From positions 7,068,001-7,132,000 of the forward strand of contig NC_061467.1 in assembly GCF_022581195.2 (NCBI RefSeq): 64,000 nucleotides of DNA, written 5' to 3'. Each line of letters begins with the position of its first letter. The first letter of the stretch is position 1. Made by a program: the position numbers and the translations under genes. The notes beneath the pieces were generated by a model. That model searched no databases. It worked only from the letters and a program-made list of their open reading frames with translations, and was not told where the DNA came from. Source of the stretch: Helicoverpa zea (taxonomy: Eukaryota > Arthropoda > Insecta > Lepidoptera > Noctuidae). Of the stretch, positions 11,101 to 22,800 are shown piece by piece.

Positions 11101-14100
11101 TGTCGGACACAGCTCGCAATAAGCGCGTTGAAGAGAGCCTGTTGTCGCAAGCAGGCCAGCAGCGGCGGCACGTGCGAGGGGTGCGTGAAGGGCACGGAGC
11201 CCACCACGCAGCCCTCCAGCCCGCGCGTCTCGCACACGAAGTAGCATTGCGTTTGTTCCGGCAGGTTCTACAATATTCTTGTTGTTATACGAAGTGGAAA
11301 ATGAGTTCGTGACCCACATCAAAAACGGACGTTCATGTTATTGGTGAAAATGGGTCTTAGAGTCCGTTCAGACAGACCGGCTCGGAGAGGAGAGCAAATT
11401 CTTAACACGTTGAAACTCGAGTACTTAGTATTTGTAGTAAGGTTTATTTTTGCATGTGCACTGCTTTTGTTATTAAGAATGCTCGAAGGCGCTTGGTGTG
11501 AAATAATAAGAGGAGCCGATGGGCTCCGACCGCGTACTTTTTTTCTGTTTTGCAGACGTTTGGCTCCAATTGCTTGCTCTTTCAACCGATCGGAGCCAAT
11601 TCCGGTCTGTATGAAAAGAAACCGATGCTCTCCGAGCCGATCTGTTTGAACGGACCCTTAGGGTGCGTCTACACGGTGCATGTAACTGGAGCAAGTTAAC
11701 TTGCGCAAGTGACCCGCGCGCACGCAGCAGTGCACGCGGGTGGGTATTTTGCTTTGGTACATGCGTGAGTGGCTAGATCCGCACGTTTTTAAATGCATGT
11801 AACCTACGCATGTTCCTCAACAAGCGCAAGCAACTTGCACTGTATAGACGCACCGTTATATAAAGTTTGACAAGGACATAGGTGATGTAAATTGAAAGAG
11901 CTGAACATTTCAAAGAATTTCTTTTCCTGCTCTTTGAAATCTTACTAGATGAAGATAACTAGTCGTTGCAAACCCATACCACGCAATATCGATATGAATC
12001 GGAGACACTTCGAACTTTTTTGTATAAAATCTACATAAAATGAAGTCAGAGTAGCTCGCATGAGCATATAGCGAGAGATACAAACCACAAACAGTCCCTT
12101 GCTGAGATTCAACTCGATAACTTTTCCTGGCGTGAGCTTGTTGTAAGCGTGTTGGGCAACTAAACCCAACATCGGTTTAGCATTTGCCCAGTCACCTGCC
12201 ACCTCCACCTGAAATATTACATCCAAATATATTTGAAAGATATTGAGGTAAGACTAGTGGGTAAAACATATTTTTTTAAAGAAGAAAATACGTAGAGTAT
12301 ACATTTTCTTTTTTTATATTATCTTCTGTATTTTGTATAATTTTGGCACATTCTAACCATTTAGCCACATTCTAACTAACAACTCATCAAGCGCCGTAAT
12401 TAAAATAGTAATTATACATATATGTTAATTATATAATTGATTATAGATTTTTTTTTGAAAATAAAGCTAAAATTACTGTATGCAATGTATTTTCTATAGA
12501 ATGGATTTTTTCGAAAATAAAGCTAAAATTTCAGTCTCTTATCTATTTCTAAAATTAATATTATATTTTTAAAGGTTTTAACCACACTGACCTCGGTAGT
12601 GGCATGTATAAGTTTGGCGAGTCCCGCGCACAACGGCGTGGGCTGTGACAGCTTGAGCGTAAAGCAAGCGGGGAGCATCGCACTATTCTGCGGCACCAGT
12701 TGAGCGTATACAGGTCCGTTGCTAGGAAAACAGAAAATAAGATATTGTTAGACCTTTAACACACCTAGATGCTATAAGAATCGTCAGTGGCGTCAGTTTT
12801 CCGACATAAAAGCTACTGTACTATGTATTTTGAAGCCATTTACGCCAACTTTCGCCAAATTAGATTCATGAGATCGATATACCTACAGTAATTTACATCT
12901 TGCCAAGTTATGTGACAAATGATGTGTTGGTACCCATAATTCGTTTAGGTACTATAACTAACAACATTAAATTAGATAAGTTTAAGGTAATGAGTGTGAT
13001 AACAAAAAATATTAATTACCCTTTTCCAGGACGCTGTCCGCCCGATATAATAGGCGACAACTGCAGCTTATTTGGCGTCGAACCTTCTAGAAGGACGGTC
13101 GCCGAATGTCCAATAGGCGTGTGAGAAGGAGCGACCAGTGACGCAAGACCACTCGTAGCGGCCGGCTTGCCCACTGTCAGGAGTTCAGCTGTCAGTGGAT
13201 TTAGGCCTTTATCTTTGTCTAAAAGTTCGTATGGTGACACGAAGTAAGTTAGACGCATTGCGTGACCTGCAACAATTGAATTGATGATACAATGACTGCA
13301 GCATATTCATTGTATCTTTAACTTTTTTATGTGCCACTGACATACCTCCTCTTCGCTTTTGTAGGAACCCTATGGGACTTTTATGAACCTGTGCCCAAGG
13401 ATCCTTGATAAAACTCTGGAGTTGTCTCATTGTACATAAATCTTCTTCTAAGCTCTGTAAAGCACTGAATGCTTTACATTTGACCTGTAAACGCATATAA
13501 AATAATTATAAGAATTTGTTTGAGAATGATATTATAGAAAATGTACTTTCAAGTGTTAGTAGTGTGGCTTAAATCTAGGTTAAATAATAAAAGTCAAAAG
13601 CACAGACCACAGGATATTTCGAATCAGCACTGCCCAGGCGGTGTTGACATTGCACAGAGTCTCTGTTCATAGAATTTTGAGTCATACAATATGACAGGGC
13701 CCAGGCATATAGATGCACAGAGGCTCTGCATAGTTAAATAATGATTAACGAGTCGACACTGCCCTGGCAGTGCTCACTCTACACACCCTGCGGACTTCCC
13801 CCGTAACAGGTATTGAGGCGTAAGTTACTTTTTTTTCAGCGCTTAGTTGATAAACCGCAGTTAAGCCTTCCAGTTGAGCTGTGAAATCAGCAAAATCCCC
13901 GCGAGATATACAGGAAACCAGCTCTTCACAGCTTTGTTGTTCGATCTGTTAAACAGATAACATGATTATCATAACATTTGATTGTAAAAGATACCATAAA
14001 TAAAAATAATTAACAAAATCAATAAATAAGTAAATAGGTATATAAAATTAGATGATAGTATCCCCCAAAAGATGTATAAGCACCTGGCCATTGCCAAACT

Positions 14101-15987
14101 TACTTTTCCTTCATGATGAATTTTAACATCTTTTACTGACCCTGATGATTCAACTAATATTTCCAAATAAAACATATCTGATGATATGAATAGATTCACT
14201 CCTGATGTTCCAACTACGAATTTGAGTCTGTAACATTTAAACAGGATATTAAAATTTACTTTGCACCTAAAATAAATCAATTAAAAAATAGTGGTTTTTC
14301 TGTATTTCATTGATGAATAATTCTAAGTTACATTTACAATGAGGAAAAAAATCAAGTAATACAAACCCCAGTTGCCTAGATAAGCACTCGAGACGCTCAA
14401 TGAGACTCTGCAAGGAGCTAACTTTAATACAATGCTGCAAACTGTCAAGGCACTTCTTCAGTATCATTCGATCTGCACTATCTATACCCCATCTTTTGTC
14501 CTGAAAACATACAATTAATTATTTTCAAATGCTATCAAGAAGAATTTGGTTTGAAAAGTAAACATATTTTAAATTGGAAGAGCTTTTGTTAGAAATAAGC
14601 AGCACCTTTGAACTATTTGTGTTTTTACATCTTCTCTCATGTGCTTGCTGGGTACATAAATGGTTAAATAAATAAGGAAATAGTTTGTAGTCATGAGTAA
14701 AAATAAATGTATATGACAATGAATATGCCTTATTAATGTATATGCCTTATTTCAGGCAAGATCTGTTTAAATCGGTAAAGGGTTAATTAAAAAGATTTAT
14801 TTTTATAAATATATGACATGATTAGTGATAAATATATGACATCATTAAATGAGAATGGGGTATTGTTATGAATAACTATAATGCACTTCATAAACATAAA
14901 GATCATGATTTTTATTGATTTTTATTTAAATATGTTATTCAAGGAGGTTAGAGCTGGATTGTCATCATCACTTTGTGTATAGATATAGCAGTATAACATG
15001 TTAATTTTTATCAAAAATTTAGAAAGATATGAAATTACAACAAACACTGGTTGGAAGGATGGTGAAACCTCATACAGTTATTTAGCACAACTGTAAGAAA
15101 TGAGTTGTGTGCTCCATGTGACTTTAAATAAAATGTGCTCAGGTGTACAAATTACTAACTGTTTTGCTATTTAAATTGATTGTTACTGTTACTGCTGCAG
15201 CCTTTTTATCGTCCCACTGCTGGGCACAGGCCTCCCCTAACACGGAGAAGGATTGAGAATTAATCACCACGCTTGCTCAATGCAGATTGGTGATTTCAGA
15301 GTTTATAGTCCAGGTTTCGTCAAGATGTTTACCTTCACCTTTTTATCAGCCATTGGTGTCCAAGATGTACTTAGATTAAATTTATTAGCTACATTAAAAT
15401 ACTGTTTTAATGGTAATACACATTACAAGAGCTCTTGAAAGATGGGCAGAGGATATATAGGAATTGTTTACATTACATAATTCCATCTAATTCAGTCATC
15501 AATTGTACAAATTATATTATTAGCAGTCTTTTTATAGTGAAAAGCTTAGTAATATAAAATTTATGATTAAGAATAGATAACCAGATTTTATGATACCTGG
15601 TATGTGGTAAAGTATAGGTTATAGTCATAAAATAAACTATTTGACCAGTTAAGACGGATTTTAGTGCTTAGAAGAGTAGGGAATATTGGTAAAATTTTTG
15701 TTAATGACTTCTCTACAGATTTATAATATGAATAGATTTGAAAATTCTATAGTTTTTGGTGATTGTCATGTTATGTAGGTTAGTTATAACGTAGTGAGGA
15801 TTTCAAATAAAATATTAGTGAAACATACCAGTAAAGCCATTCGGACCCCTTTGGAAGTCTCTGTTAAGTTTTTGAACTGTGATGTTTTGGATCTAAGTTT
15901 TTCCATAAGAATCTCTTTCTGGAGTTCTTTAGATTTATCTATTAGTCCATTAGCGGAAGCCATGACTACTGCGTTACTGTCCGTCAT
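5570..15987 (-). CDS. MED1: Mediator complex subunit 1, 13 exons
   Basis: MED1 is the Mediator subunit that links nuclear receptors and other activators to RNA polymerase II in the nucleus. Exons in transcript order: 15829-15987, 14367-14500, 14104-14227, 13829-13945, 13346-13484, 13020-13266, 12592-12721, 12086-12208, 11087-11267, 9371-9605, 8871-9061, 8257-8659, 5570-8177. All junctions are GT-AG and phases match throughout, giving 4791 nt and 1596 residues, close to the roughly 1.5-1.6 kb residue size of animal MED1. Diagnostic matches to the animal family: SDMFYLEI (exon 3), YFVSPYELLD (exon 6), ACFTLKL (exon 7), FEVSALSWQHISISLEHP and SIPITLR (exon 10), SLSAVIDKLK and the end DDELMDEALVG (exon 13). 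I chose the ATG at 15987 because it opens the first conserved exon; upstream there is only a non-ATG extension. I saw no LxxLL receptor box of the vertebrate type. Confidence 0.95.
8257..9061 (-). CDS. MED1: MED1 exons 11-12, linker region
   Basis: Exon 11 (8871-9061) and exon 12 (8257-8659) cover residues about 530-727, between the folded N-terminal core and the long disordered tail. Exon 11 starts with IKIWEREAASKQL, a helical stretch following the core, then becomes Gly/Pro-rich. Exon 12 contains a KSKKRKSD basic motif, a plausible nuclear localisation signal, followed by a long Asp/Glu/Ser/Asn-rich acidic tract. Donor GTAAGT at 8870 and acceptor at 8660 are clear. Confidence 0.88.
9371..15987 (-). 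CDS. MED1: MED1 exons 1-10, folded N-terminal core
   Basis: Ten exons encode residues 1 to about 529, the conserved part that anchors MED1 in the Mediator middle module. Exon 1 (53 residues) ends LTETSKGVRMALL; exon 2 has the helical CLDSLQHCIKVSSLQSLIER; exon 4 and 5 carry the ALQSLEEDLCTM stretch; exon 9 carries ETRGLEGCVVGSVPFTHP and a short LRQQALFNALIASCV helix; exon 10 closes the core. The exon 9 donor is GTTAGT at 11086 and joins exon 10 to give CVRHQAKQFIELESVLMF, matching family spacing. Introns are mostly 79-350 bp; introns 1, 8 and 9 are longer because of transposable elements. Confidence 0.92.
9640..10620. mobile_element. Unclassified foldback element with GC-rich core, in MED1 intron 9
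   Basis: AT-rich arms flank a GC-rich centre (about 10030-10270). The arms contain matching inverted segments: GGTTACCAAAATGGATAAAT at about 9699 and, on the other strand near 10390, GGTTCCCAAAATGGATTAAT, each continuing into GGTCACCAAAT. Short 'ccaaa' motifs recur through both arms. This looks like a non-autonomous DNA element or a decayed larger one. The 92-codon open frame in the core (10033-10311) shows no recognisable protein. Exact ends and target duplication were not resolved. Confidence 0.45.
11360..11657. mobile_element. MITE with TTA target, Harbinger-like, in MED1 intron 8
   Basis: A 298-bp element bounded by TTA at 11357-11359 and 11658-11660. Its ends are inverted repeats: left GAGTCCGTTCAGACAGACCG, right end on the other strand GGGTCCGTTCAAACAGATCG, both followed by GCTCGGAGA. 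A 3-bp TTA duplication and 25-30 bp inverted repeats fit a PIF/Harbinger-type MITE. No transposase is encoded. Confidence 0.7.
11661..11855. mobile_element. Second MITE with TTA target, adjacent to the first
   Basis: A 195-bp element starting GGGTGCGTCTACACGGTGCA and ending with the inverse of CGGTGCGTCTATACAGTGCA. It is flanked by TTA at 11658-11660 and 11856-11858, so it shares its left TTA with the right end of the neighbouring MITE. The inside is rich in further short inverted repeats (GCAAGTTAACTTGC). Confidence 0.7.
15190..15372 (+). repeat. Moth dispersed repeat fragment in MED1 intron 1
   Basis: Begins CTGCTGCAGCCTTTTTATCG, includes the CACTGCTGGGCACAGGCCTC block, and ends near CATTGGTGTCCAAGATG. 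I recognise this as a widespread lepidopteran interspersed sequence, probably the 3' part of a non-LTR element. Its importance here is that a diverged version of the same fragment lies in every intron of the orcokinin-A array (31.8-41.9 kb). Confidence 0.65.
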
Positions 15988-16942
15988 TTTCGAAAATTTA
16001 ATTGCACCACTTACAACAACATACACAAATTAATGATAACACAAGAGCAATCACACTCAGAACATCTGATAGACGACACCACTATTTTTTTCTCTTGTTT
16101 TGTAAATATTTATATAATTGTTTCTCGAGATTAATTGAGCAATTACGCTTCTTAATATACAAAAATATTGACCAGCCACTTTATTTTATTACGTTAAAAA
16201 TAATTTTCTCGTTCCCAGAACAAACTGTCATCTTCACGCGATGCCATTTGCTATAATACTACCAATTGTAAACTAAAAAATATTAACAAGTTGGCATAAG
16301 TCTTTTCTCCAAGTGGCGCTAGTGTAATATGACTTTATGAGAGTTAAAAAGAGAGGTCCGATTGTTTGGTTCAGATGATAAAGGCTGACTCTAATCGGAC
16401 GGGTAGCACTTAAATGCCAATGCCAAAATGCCAATTACTATGGGTGCGTTCAGAAAAAAAGTTGTGTTTCCTTAAAATAAAAGCAATATTCTCTGGTTGA
16501 TACAATAATAAAATATAGTCTCACTATATTCGACTTAATTTAGTCATGCAAATATTTTAAGTTCTTATAATGTAATAGCTTATAGGTAACTGGTAATTCA
16601 ACGCAAAAAATCATGCAGCCTAGCGTCGTGGTTGTGTGCGTGCCTATCATACTTCACGTATAGTCATACAAACCATTTTGATCCTTTCGAGTGAAATTGG
16701 TACAACAAGAAATATTAAGAAAAAATAAATAGCGAGAAAATTGTGTAAATCTATGGATGACTAAAATATGATAGCATGAATATAAGTTGTTAATACTTAC
16801 ACTCTTTTGTAAAAAAAGTCGGGCACCTATGAGAATTTTGGTTTTGAGGACTTTGTGTATATTACATTAAATTTTCATAAAAGAGTTACCGACTTACCGA
16901 TACAGCCTATTAATATATAATATAATTAATATTAATATAATA
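15988..16942. other. Upstream region of MED1, no gene seen
   Basis: Holds the MED1 5'UTR and promoter (minus strand), then AT-rich DNA. I see no TATA box at a convincing place. No coding region or structured element stands out. Confidence 0.4.
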
Positions 16943-17900
16943 TCTCTCAACTTTCACATTTATAAATGTGAAATTGTTATTCTTTCACGCCAAAACAGCT
17001 GGATCGATTTGGTTGAAATTTGATATGTGATTTGATTTGAAATTTGATATGGTGATACTCGGGATTAACACATAGGCTACTTTTTAACCGACTTCCCAAA
17101 AAGGAGGAGGTTCTCAATTCGGCCGGTATGTTTTTTTTTTTTTCTATGTATGTACATCGATTACTCCGAGGTTTATAGACCGATTTACATGATTCTTTTT
17201 TTATTCGACGCGGAATAGCTGCCAGTTGGTCCCATAGTCATCAGGTCAGGATCTGATGATGGAAACCCTGATAAATCGAGGGCAACTTTCGAAAGTTGTA
17301 AGCATACATAGGGTACAACCTTGACACTCATATGTATGCCTGATAGCACTATTCAACAGTGAAGGTTTGGAGCTGACCTGATGATGGAGACCAGAGAAGG
17401 TCGAGGGAACTCGACATCTGAGTCTGTAAACTACCGCGTGTTTGGGCTTATATTATTCGTATTGACGAGACCTTTGCAACAGTGAAGGTTTGGAGCTGAC
17501 CTGATGATGGAGACCAGAGAAGGTCGAGGGAGCTCCATAACTGAAAATGAAAACTACCTCGTGTTTGAGCTTATATTCTTCGTATCAATGAGAACTTTCC
17601 AGTTATGTGGATAGTAACCTATTCGTTTCACTGAAAAGCTCAAAATAAAAAACTTTTTTACAAAAAAATATAACCGACTTCCCAAAACACTAAAAAGCAA
17701 AAAAAAAAAAAATTTTAGGTGCATCGGCCTAGAAGTCGGTGGCAAAAATAACTGTGGGACATCCATAGACACCGACTTCTAGGCCGATGCACCTAAAATT
17801 TTTTTTTTTGCTTTTTAGTGTTTTGGGAAGTCGGTTATATTTTTTTGTAAAAAAGTTTTTATCAACACACCACGCGGGCGAAGCCGCGAGCGGAAGCTAG
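16943..17900 (+). mobile_element. Non-autonomous Helitron
   Basis: Starts with TC inside A|TCTCTCAAC and has the lepidopteran Helitron 5' theme (TTTATAAATGTGAAA, then CTTTCACGCCAAAACAGCTG). It ends with the hairpin GCGGGCGAAGCCGC followed 12 bases later by CTAG and a T, giving the A-to-T insertion without target duplication. Inside are two 123-bp tandem copies of a GTGAAGGTTTGGAGCTGACC unit (from about 17354 and 17477, with a degenerate copy before them), and a long palindrome at 17650-17861. No Rep/helicase is encoded. Confidence 0.75.
17650..17861. repeat. Long palindrome inside the Helitron
   Basis: Two arms of about 92 bp (17650-17741 and 17770-17861) are almost perfect reverse complements, separated by 28 bases. 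Each arm carries the ACCGACTTCCCAAAAC motif, a long A/T run and AGGTGCATCGGCCTAGAAGT. It could fold into a very stable hairpin; it may be a nested foldback insertion or a local inverted duplication. Confidence 0.8.
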
Positions 17901-19082
17901 TTTAACAATATTGTGAGCACGATGGCTTTCAGTTTTTACAAGACTAGGTACGTCAGATCGCGGCGCAAAGAGAAGGGTGTTATAATTTTTGTGTGTGCGT
18001 CTCTGTGTTTATGGCGTCGTATTTCGTAAACGGCTGAACCAATTTGGATGCAGTGCATAGAGATTTATTTCAATTTTTTTTTTCAAAATCAAATAAACAA
18101 ATAAAGAGCATTTGTCCACCAGTTGATTGATTTCTGTACTACTAATATTGTTTAAAGTAATCTATGTTTTACTTACCTCGTAAGACACATTGTAGGAAAC
18201 ATAAACATTTTTTAATAATGTTGTCTGTTACTGAATGTCTATTGCCTGTACTGACTTTTATGGTCAATTTCATTTTATAGGCAGCGCGTGCAATTTTACT
18301 GTAAATCAATCAATCAATTACGGTTATTCGATCTTTTTATTGAATTTCAAATTTATTATATAGATATATCTTTACATAGATATTTACTTTACAATACATA
18401 TAAAAAACTATCCCAGAAAAAAAAAAAAACACTATAACTAAAACGCGTCAAAAAATTCATCCCCATCGCTGTCAACTGGGAGTGTACCCAAGGGGCTGGC
18501 AGCATTACCTCGTTGGATCGCCATGCTGATCGTTTTCCCGAGGTAATAGCCAGCCAGCCTTTTGGTCACGAGAAGCGTCAATTTTTATTTATTAAAAGTA
18601 GTTTATTTGTTGAATATGTAATTACGTATGTTATGTATGTTTCACAGATCCTAAAATTTCTTAGAAATCTATATTATCATATAGGTGACTCCTAAAACCT
18701 GATGAGCCTGTTCTACCCAGATACGCAGACGAAGGCATCCTATTGGAAGTTATATATCTCTCTATGTACCACCTACATTAGAAAAACTACCGACGTAAAC
18801 TGTAATATACCTAATAACAGAGCGGGATAACGAGTTGATTGGTATTTTGTATCTTGAATTTGAAAACATTATTCCGACACCCCTCTCACGTCTACTAAAC
18901 TTAGGGGACGAAGCTTGAGACGAACTCCGCTAAATCGAATTAAGGATGTTTTCGGATCCCTCGAACATCCCGTATGACATAATAAATGTACATATTTTTA
19001 TATATTTATTTATATTTTCATCTCATTTGCCTTCTTTGGGACTTTCCCATAGATTTTATTTGCGTTCGGATTATTTAATGAA
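17901..19082. other. Intergenic DNA, no gene seen
   Basis: AT-rich DNA with A/T homopolymers. No open frame with family resemblance and no clear structured element. Confidence 0.4.
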
Positions 19083-19868
19083 ATCCCACCCAAAACAAAA
19101 ATGTGAAAGGCTGCCAAGTTCTTTTACTTGGCAAGTTTTCACACACCTTGTTATAAACCTACTAAACGCAATGAATCAAGTATATTTATTTTTCTATTAA
19201 AACTTGCCAAGTAACATCATTAAAAAGTAACTATTTTTAACTGAGGTATGTGTATGGAACTTGGTACTTATTCAGATCTCACTTCTTTTATAGGCGAAGC
19301 ATTCCCATATTATCGAACTTGGCAGCCTTTCACATTTTTGTTTTGGGTGGGATTTCATTTATTTTTGTAAGGTTGTTTATTTATTTTTTCTTATAATTAA
19401 GTTAGTTAAGGAAATGTCTCATTTATACTATCTTTCAGATTTTTGAATATGCACTATGCTTCTTACAAAGAAATGAACTAGATTAACTAAATGGACTAGA
19501 TTTACCAACTGACTGACATGACATGTTATCATATATTATGTTCGTGGATCAAAGTTACACATTCGTTATTTTCGAAAGTGACTCACACTTGGCCGTTTTC
19601 AGATTTTTACTTTACTTTGACTAAATACAAACCTTTGTAACGAATTTCAGATCGGTACGACCATTCGAAGATATATTATATAAATATCTAATAGATAAAT
19701 TTAGTTCGTTTTAGTTCCTTAGGGGTATAAATTTACACCTTCATTATTTTGAAACTGACTCACACTTGGCCATTTTCAGATTTTTCCCTTTACCTTGACA
19801 TAAAGACCTCCATGCCAAATTTCAAGTCAATTCGACCATTGGAAGTGGTCTAGGTTTTTGATGAGTGA
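19083..19868 (+). mobile_element. Foldback element plus tail, copy 1
   Basis: Opens with ATCCCACCCAAAACAAAAAT and at 19353 closes with the reverse complement of the same end, so 19083-19353 is a foldback block; about 100 bp of its left arm is missing. The following roughly 515 bp (to GTTTTTGATGAGTGA) also match the other copy at 50836-51698, in opposite orientation. The shared tail shows that both belong to one larger moth repeat family. No protein is encoded. Confidence 0.7.
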
Positions 19869-22800
19869 TACTTTTTAGGAAACGTGCTTTTACTTGATGT
19901 AGTTGTATTTGCGAGAAGAATTACATGTAGTGTTATTACTTTAAATAGTTTTTGTAAGATTTTGTAGACATGGATTGCGAGTTTTGCCTAACTTACCCTT
20001 AATTTTCTAGCCAATAAAAGTCATACCTAAGACGGAAACGGAAAAGCTGAGGCACCTAAGAACAATCTATGTAAATCTACCTAGGTTCGTAGTTCAGGTG
20101 AGTAAATAAAAGGTAGGTAATAAATATTCAGGCAAGTACTCATTACAAATTATAACAGAAATTCGTACGAACTGTGTATAAATAAATTCAACAAAATCAT
20201 ATATCTAGGCACGGTATGAATGTTAGGTAGTTGGATTGAATTTATTGGGATGGAATGAAAATTGTTAAAATAAAAACTGTGTTAGCCGTTAGGTATAGGT
20301 ATCATAGCATGTTCTATTCGCATCCGTGCACTTGTCCGGAACAACAAGTAACAAGTGGTTGAATCCTTTCATTGTTCTAGAGATTCTAGAAGCGACACAT
20401 AGGTTTTTAATTATTAGGTGATATGTACCCAAAAAAATACCAAAGAGAGTTTCATCCATGAAATCAGTTCTCAAGTTTAAAATAGGTATTGATCGTCACC
20501 TACTTAAAATTTAAAGACAGGAGAATGCTATTGGGTATTTCATTAGATTCCTAAATTAGTAGGTATGCTTAATTATATAAATATATTTAAAACATAAACC
20601 TACACCACCAAACACAAAAACGTGGTTTTAAGAAGTACCCGCTTCAGTAATAGGTTTACTCCATTAACTTTGTAACGGGACGGTGCGGTGGTGGTACAAA
20701 AGCTGGTATTTTTTTAAAACCACGTTTTATAATAAGACAGCATTTTTCCTCAATTTTCAGTCTTCAACCTATGTTTTACCATTTGGGTGCAATATTTCAG
20801 TTGTCACATCTTGCCATTGTATATCAACGTGAAACGCTATGGTCGTAACAAGGTAACAAGCATTGCCTGCAGCTGACGCGTTTAAAAATGCAATTTTTTG
20901 CTTTGTCTCGGTGTGCTGAGCTTCTGTGTGTCACTCTTGTGTCCGAGGTATTGCAATATGCTATGCGTCATGCGAAACGATTTGCATGATCGGCTTCCTA
21001 GAGTACTGAAAGTAAGGGACTGTATATGCCTACGTAGGTACCTAATATAAGAATCGTACCTGGGTACATATCTACGTGGTTTCAAAATATAAATAAGTTT
21101 AATGAGCATGTGGTAGATTCCCGATAACGGGTGTTCCGACATTATTCAGCAGGCAAGAGAGAAGCAAATCCGATATGGCTAGATCAAGTTTCATGAAAAT
21201 TGTCTGTTATTAGGTACCTACACATTACGGCTAATGGAAAATGTAATAGGCATAATGCTAATTTACTACTCAAAACAACATATCTACTAATAGACATGTT
21301 TGACAGAGCAATGACCGTAAAAGCCTTCGGATTATTTACTGAACTGAGCGTTGTCAATGAAGGAAAAATAAAAGCTCGTTTTATTTTCTTCCTATTGCCA
21401 TTGTTCTCTGTAATTTGGCCGGAACTTAACGAAAGAATAAGTTCAATGAATATCGGGAGTAATTCGAAATTGACTGTGGGATATTATTTTGTTCGGAAAA
21501 TTATAGACGTAACTTACACATAAAGCAATACATAACAAAACTTACCTACTAAGGTAAAAAAAGAAAAATAAATGTAACTCGTTTAGCGCAGTCAAAAAGT
21601 CAAGATTTCAAATGATAAAAAATGATAAAAAGTCAAGATTTCAAATGAATTTGTATAATCCGCCTACACGTCTTAATTTACCTCTCGATGGACTCAAGAA
21701 TCGACTCTAGAACAATAAAGTGTCATTACAAAAAATATCTGCTCTATTTCAGATAAGAGACTGCAAACATTGTTAAGAAAATTAATTAAATTTCGTACAA
21801 AGGCAACAATCTCAAGGTGTACAATCCTTGAGAATTGGACACTTAACGTGAAGACAAACTCGGAAGATTAATTTACAATTTTTGGGTGTCTCCCACGTCT
21901 AGAACGTACATTATAAAGCATTGTAACTAAGTTTTTTCCAAGGGAAAAATAATAATCATAGTGCGATAATTATGCAAATAAGAACATAACTTACACTTTT
22001 CCTCATAAAAGTTACAGCGGAGGAATGAATTCAAAGAAGAAAAATTAAAAGTATCTATGTAATTAATGTAAAAGAACTAAGAAGTAGTATGACCGCTAAT
22101 AGGCTACATAATAATTTCAAGATATTAACTACCCACTTACCACATATTTGTTTAAAATTTAATGTATTATTCTTCGGCATGTTGTATTTTAGAAGGTTTA
22201 AGGTTATCTTCATATAAGGGCTCAACAACCTTACAGTTACAAAGGTCTAATGACGCAAAATATTATATTCATCAAGAAACATTTATTCAGAAAGAGACAT
22301 TTTAGGTACTACTACACAGAATAAAAAATAAACAACAATAGATTATCATTCAGTCCGTTGAAATTTCAAATTTCAATGTTTCCATTTTCATTTTAAATGT
22401 TCTGAGCATCAAATTTCTTCAACATTACACTCGGGTACACTTTCATATAAAATTCTCTCAGTGAAATCGTTTCCTTTGGAATATTGTAAGACGTTATAAT
22501 ACATCTGTCTTGAGAAAATAGCTAATCTTGGTATACCGAGTTACCAGCACAGTATTATACTGGCTTTCCATTGTGGTACATGTCAAGGTCGATGTTTTTT
22601 GTAAATAAAAACAATCAGCTTCACATTTTGCAAAATTTTTGAAATGGTTCTGCCAATTCTTTCACTTGTAGAAAGATATGGTACCTAGGTAGGTACTTCT
22701 TGCCTATATCTCAGTTTATTATCAACCTACGCGTATTAAATATAGGCGACGCTGCGAGCAGAAGTTAATTATATTACAATTCACAAACACAAAAGGCTGA

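Noticed and set aside
21200..21523. 107-codon frame in intergenic DNA
   Set aside because: No family resemblance, AT-rich composition and no neighbouring splice or promoter signals.
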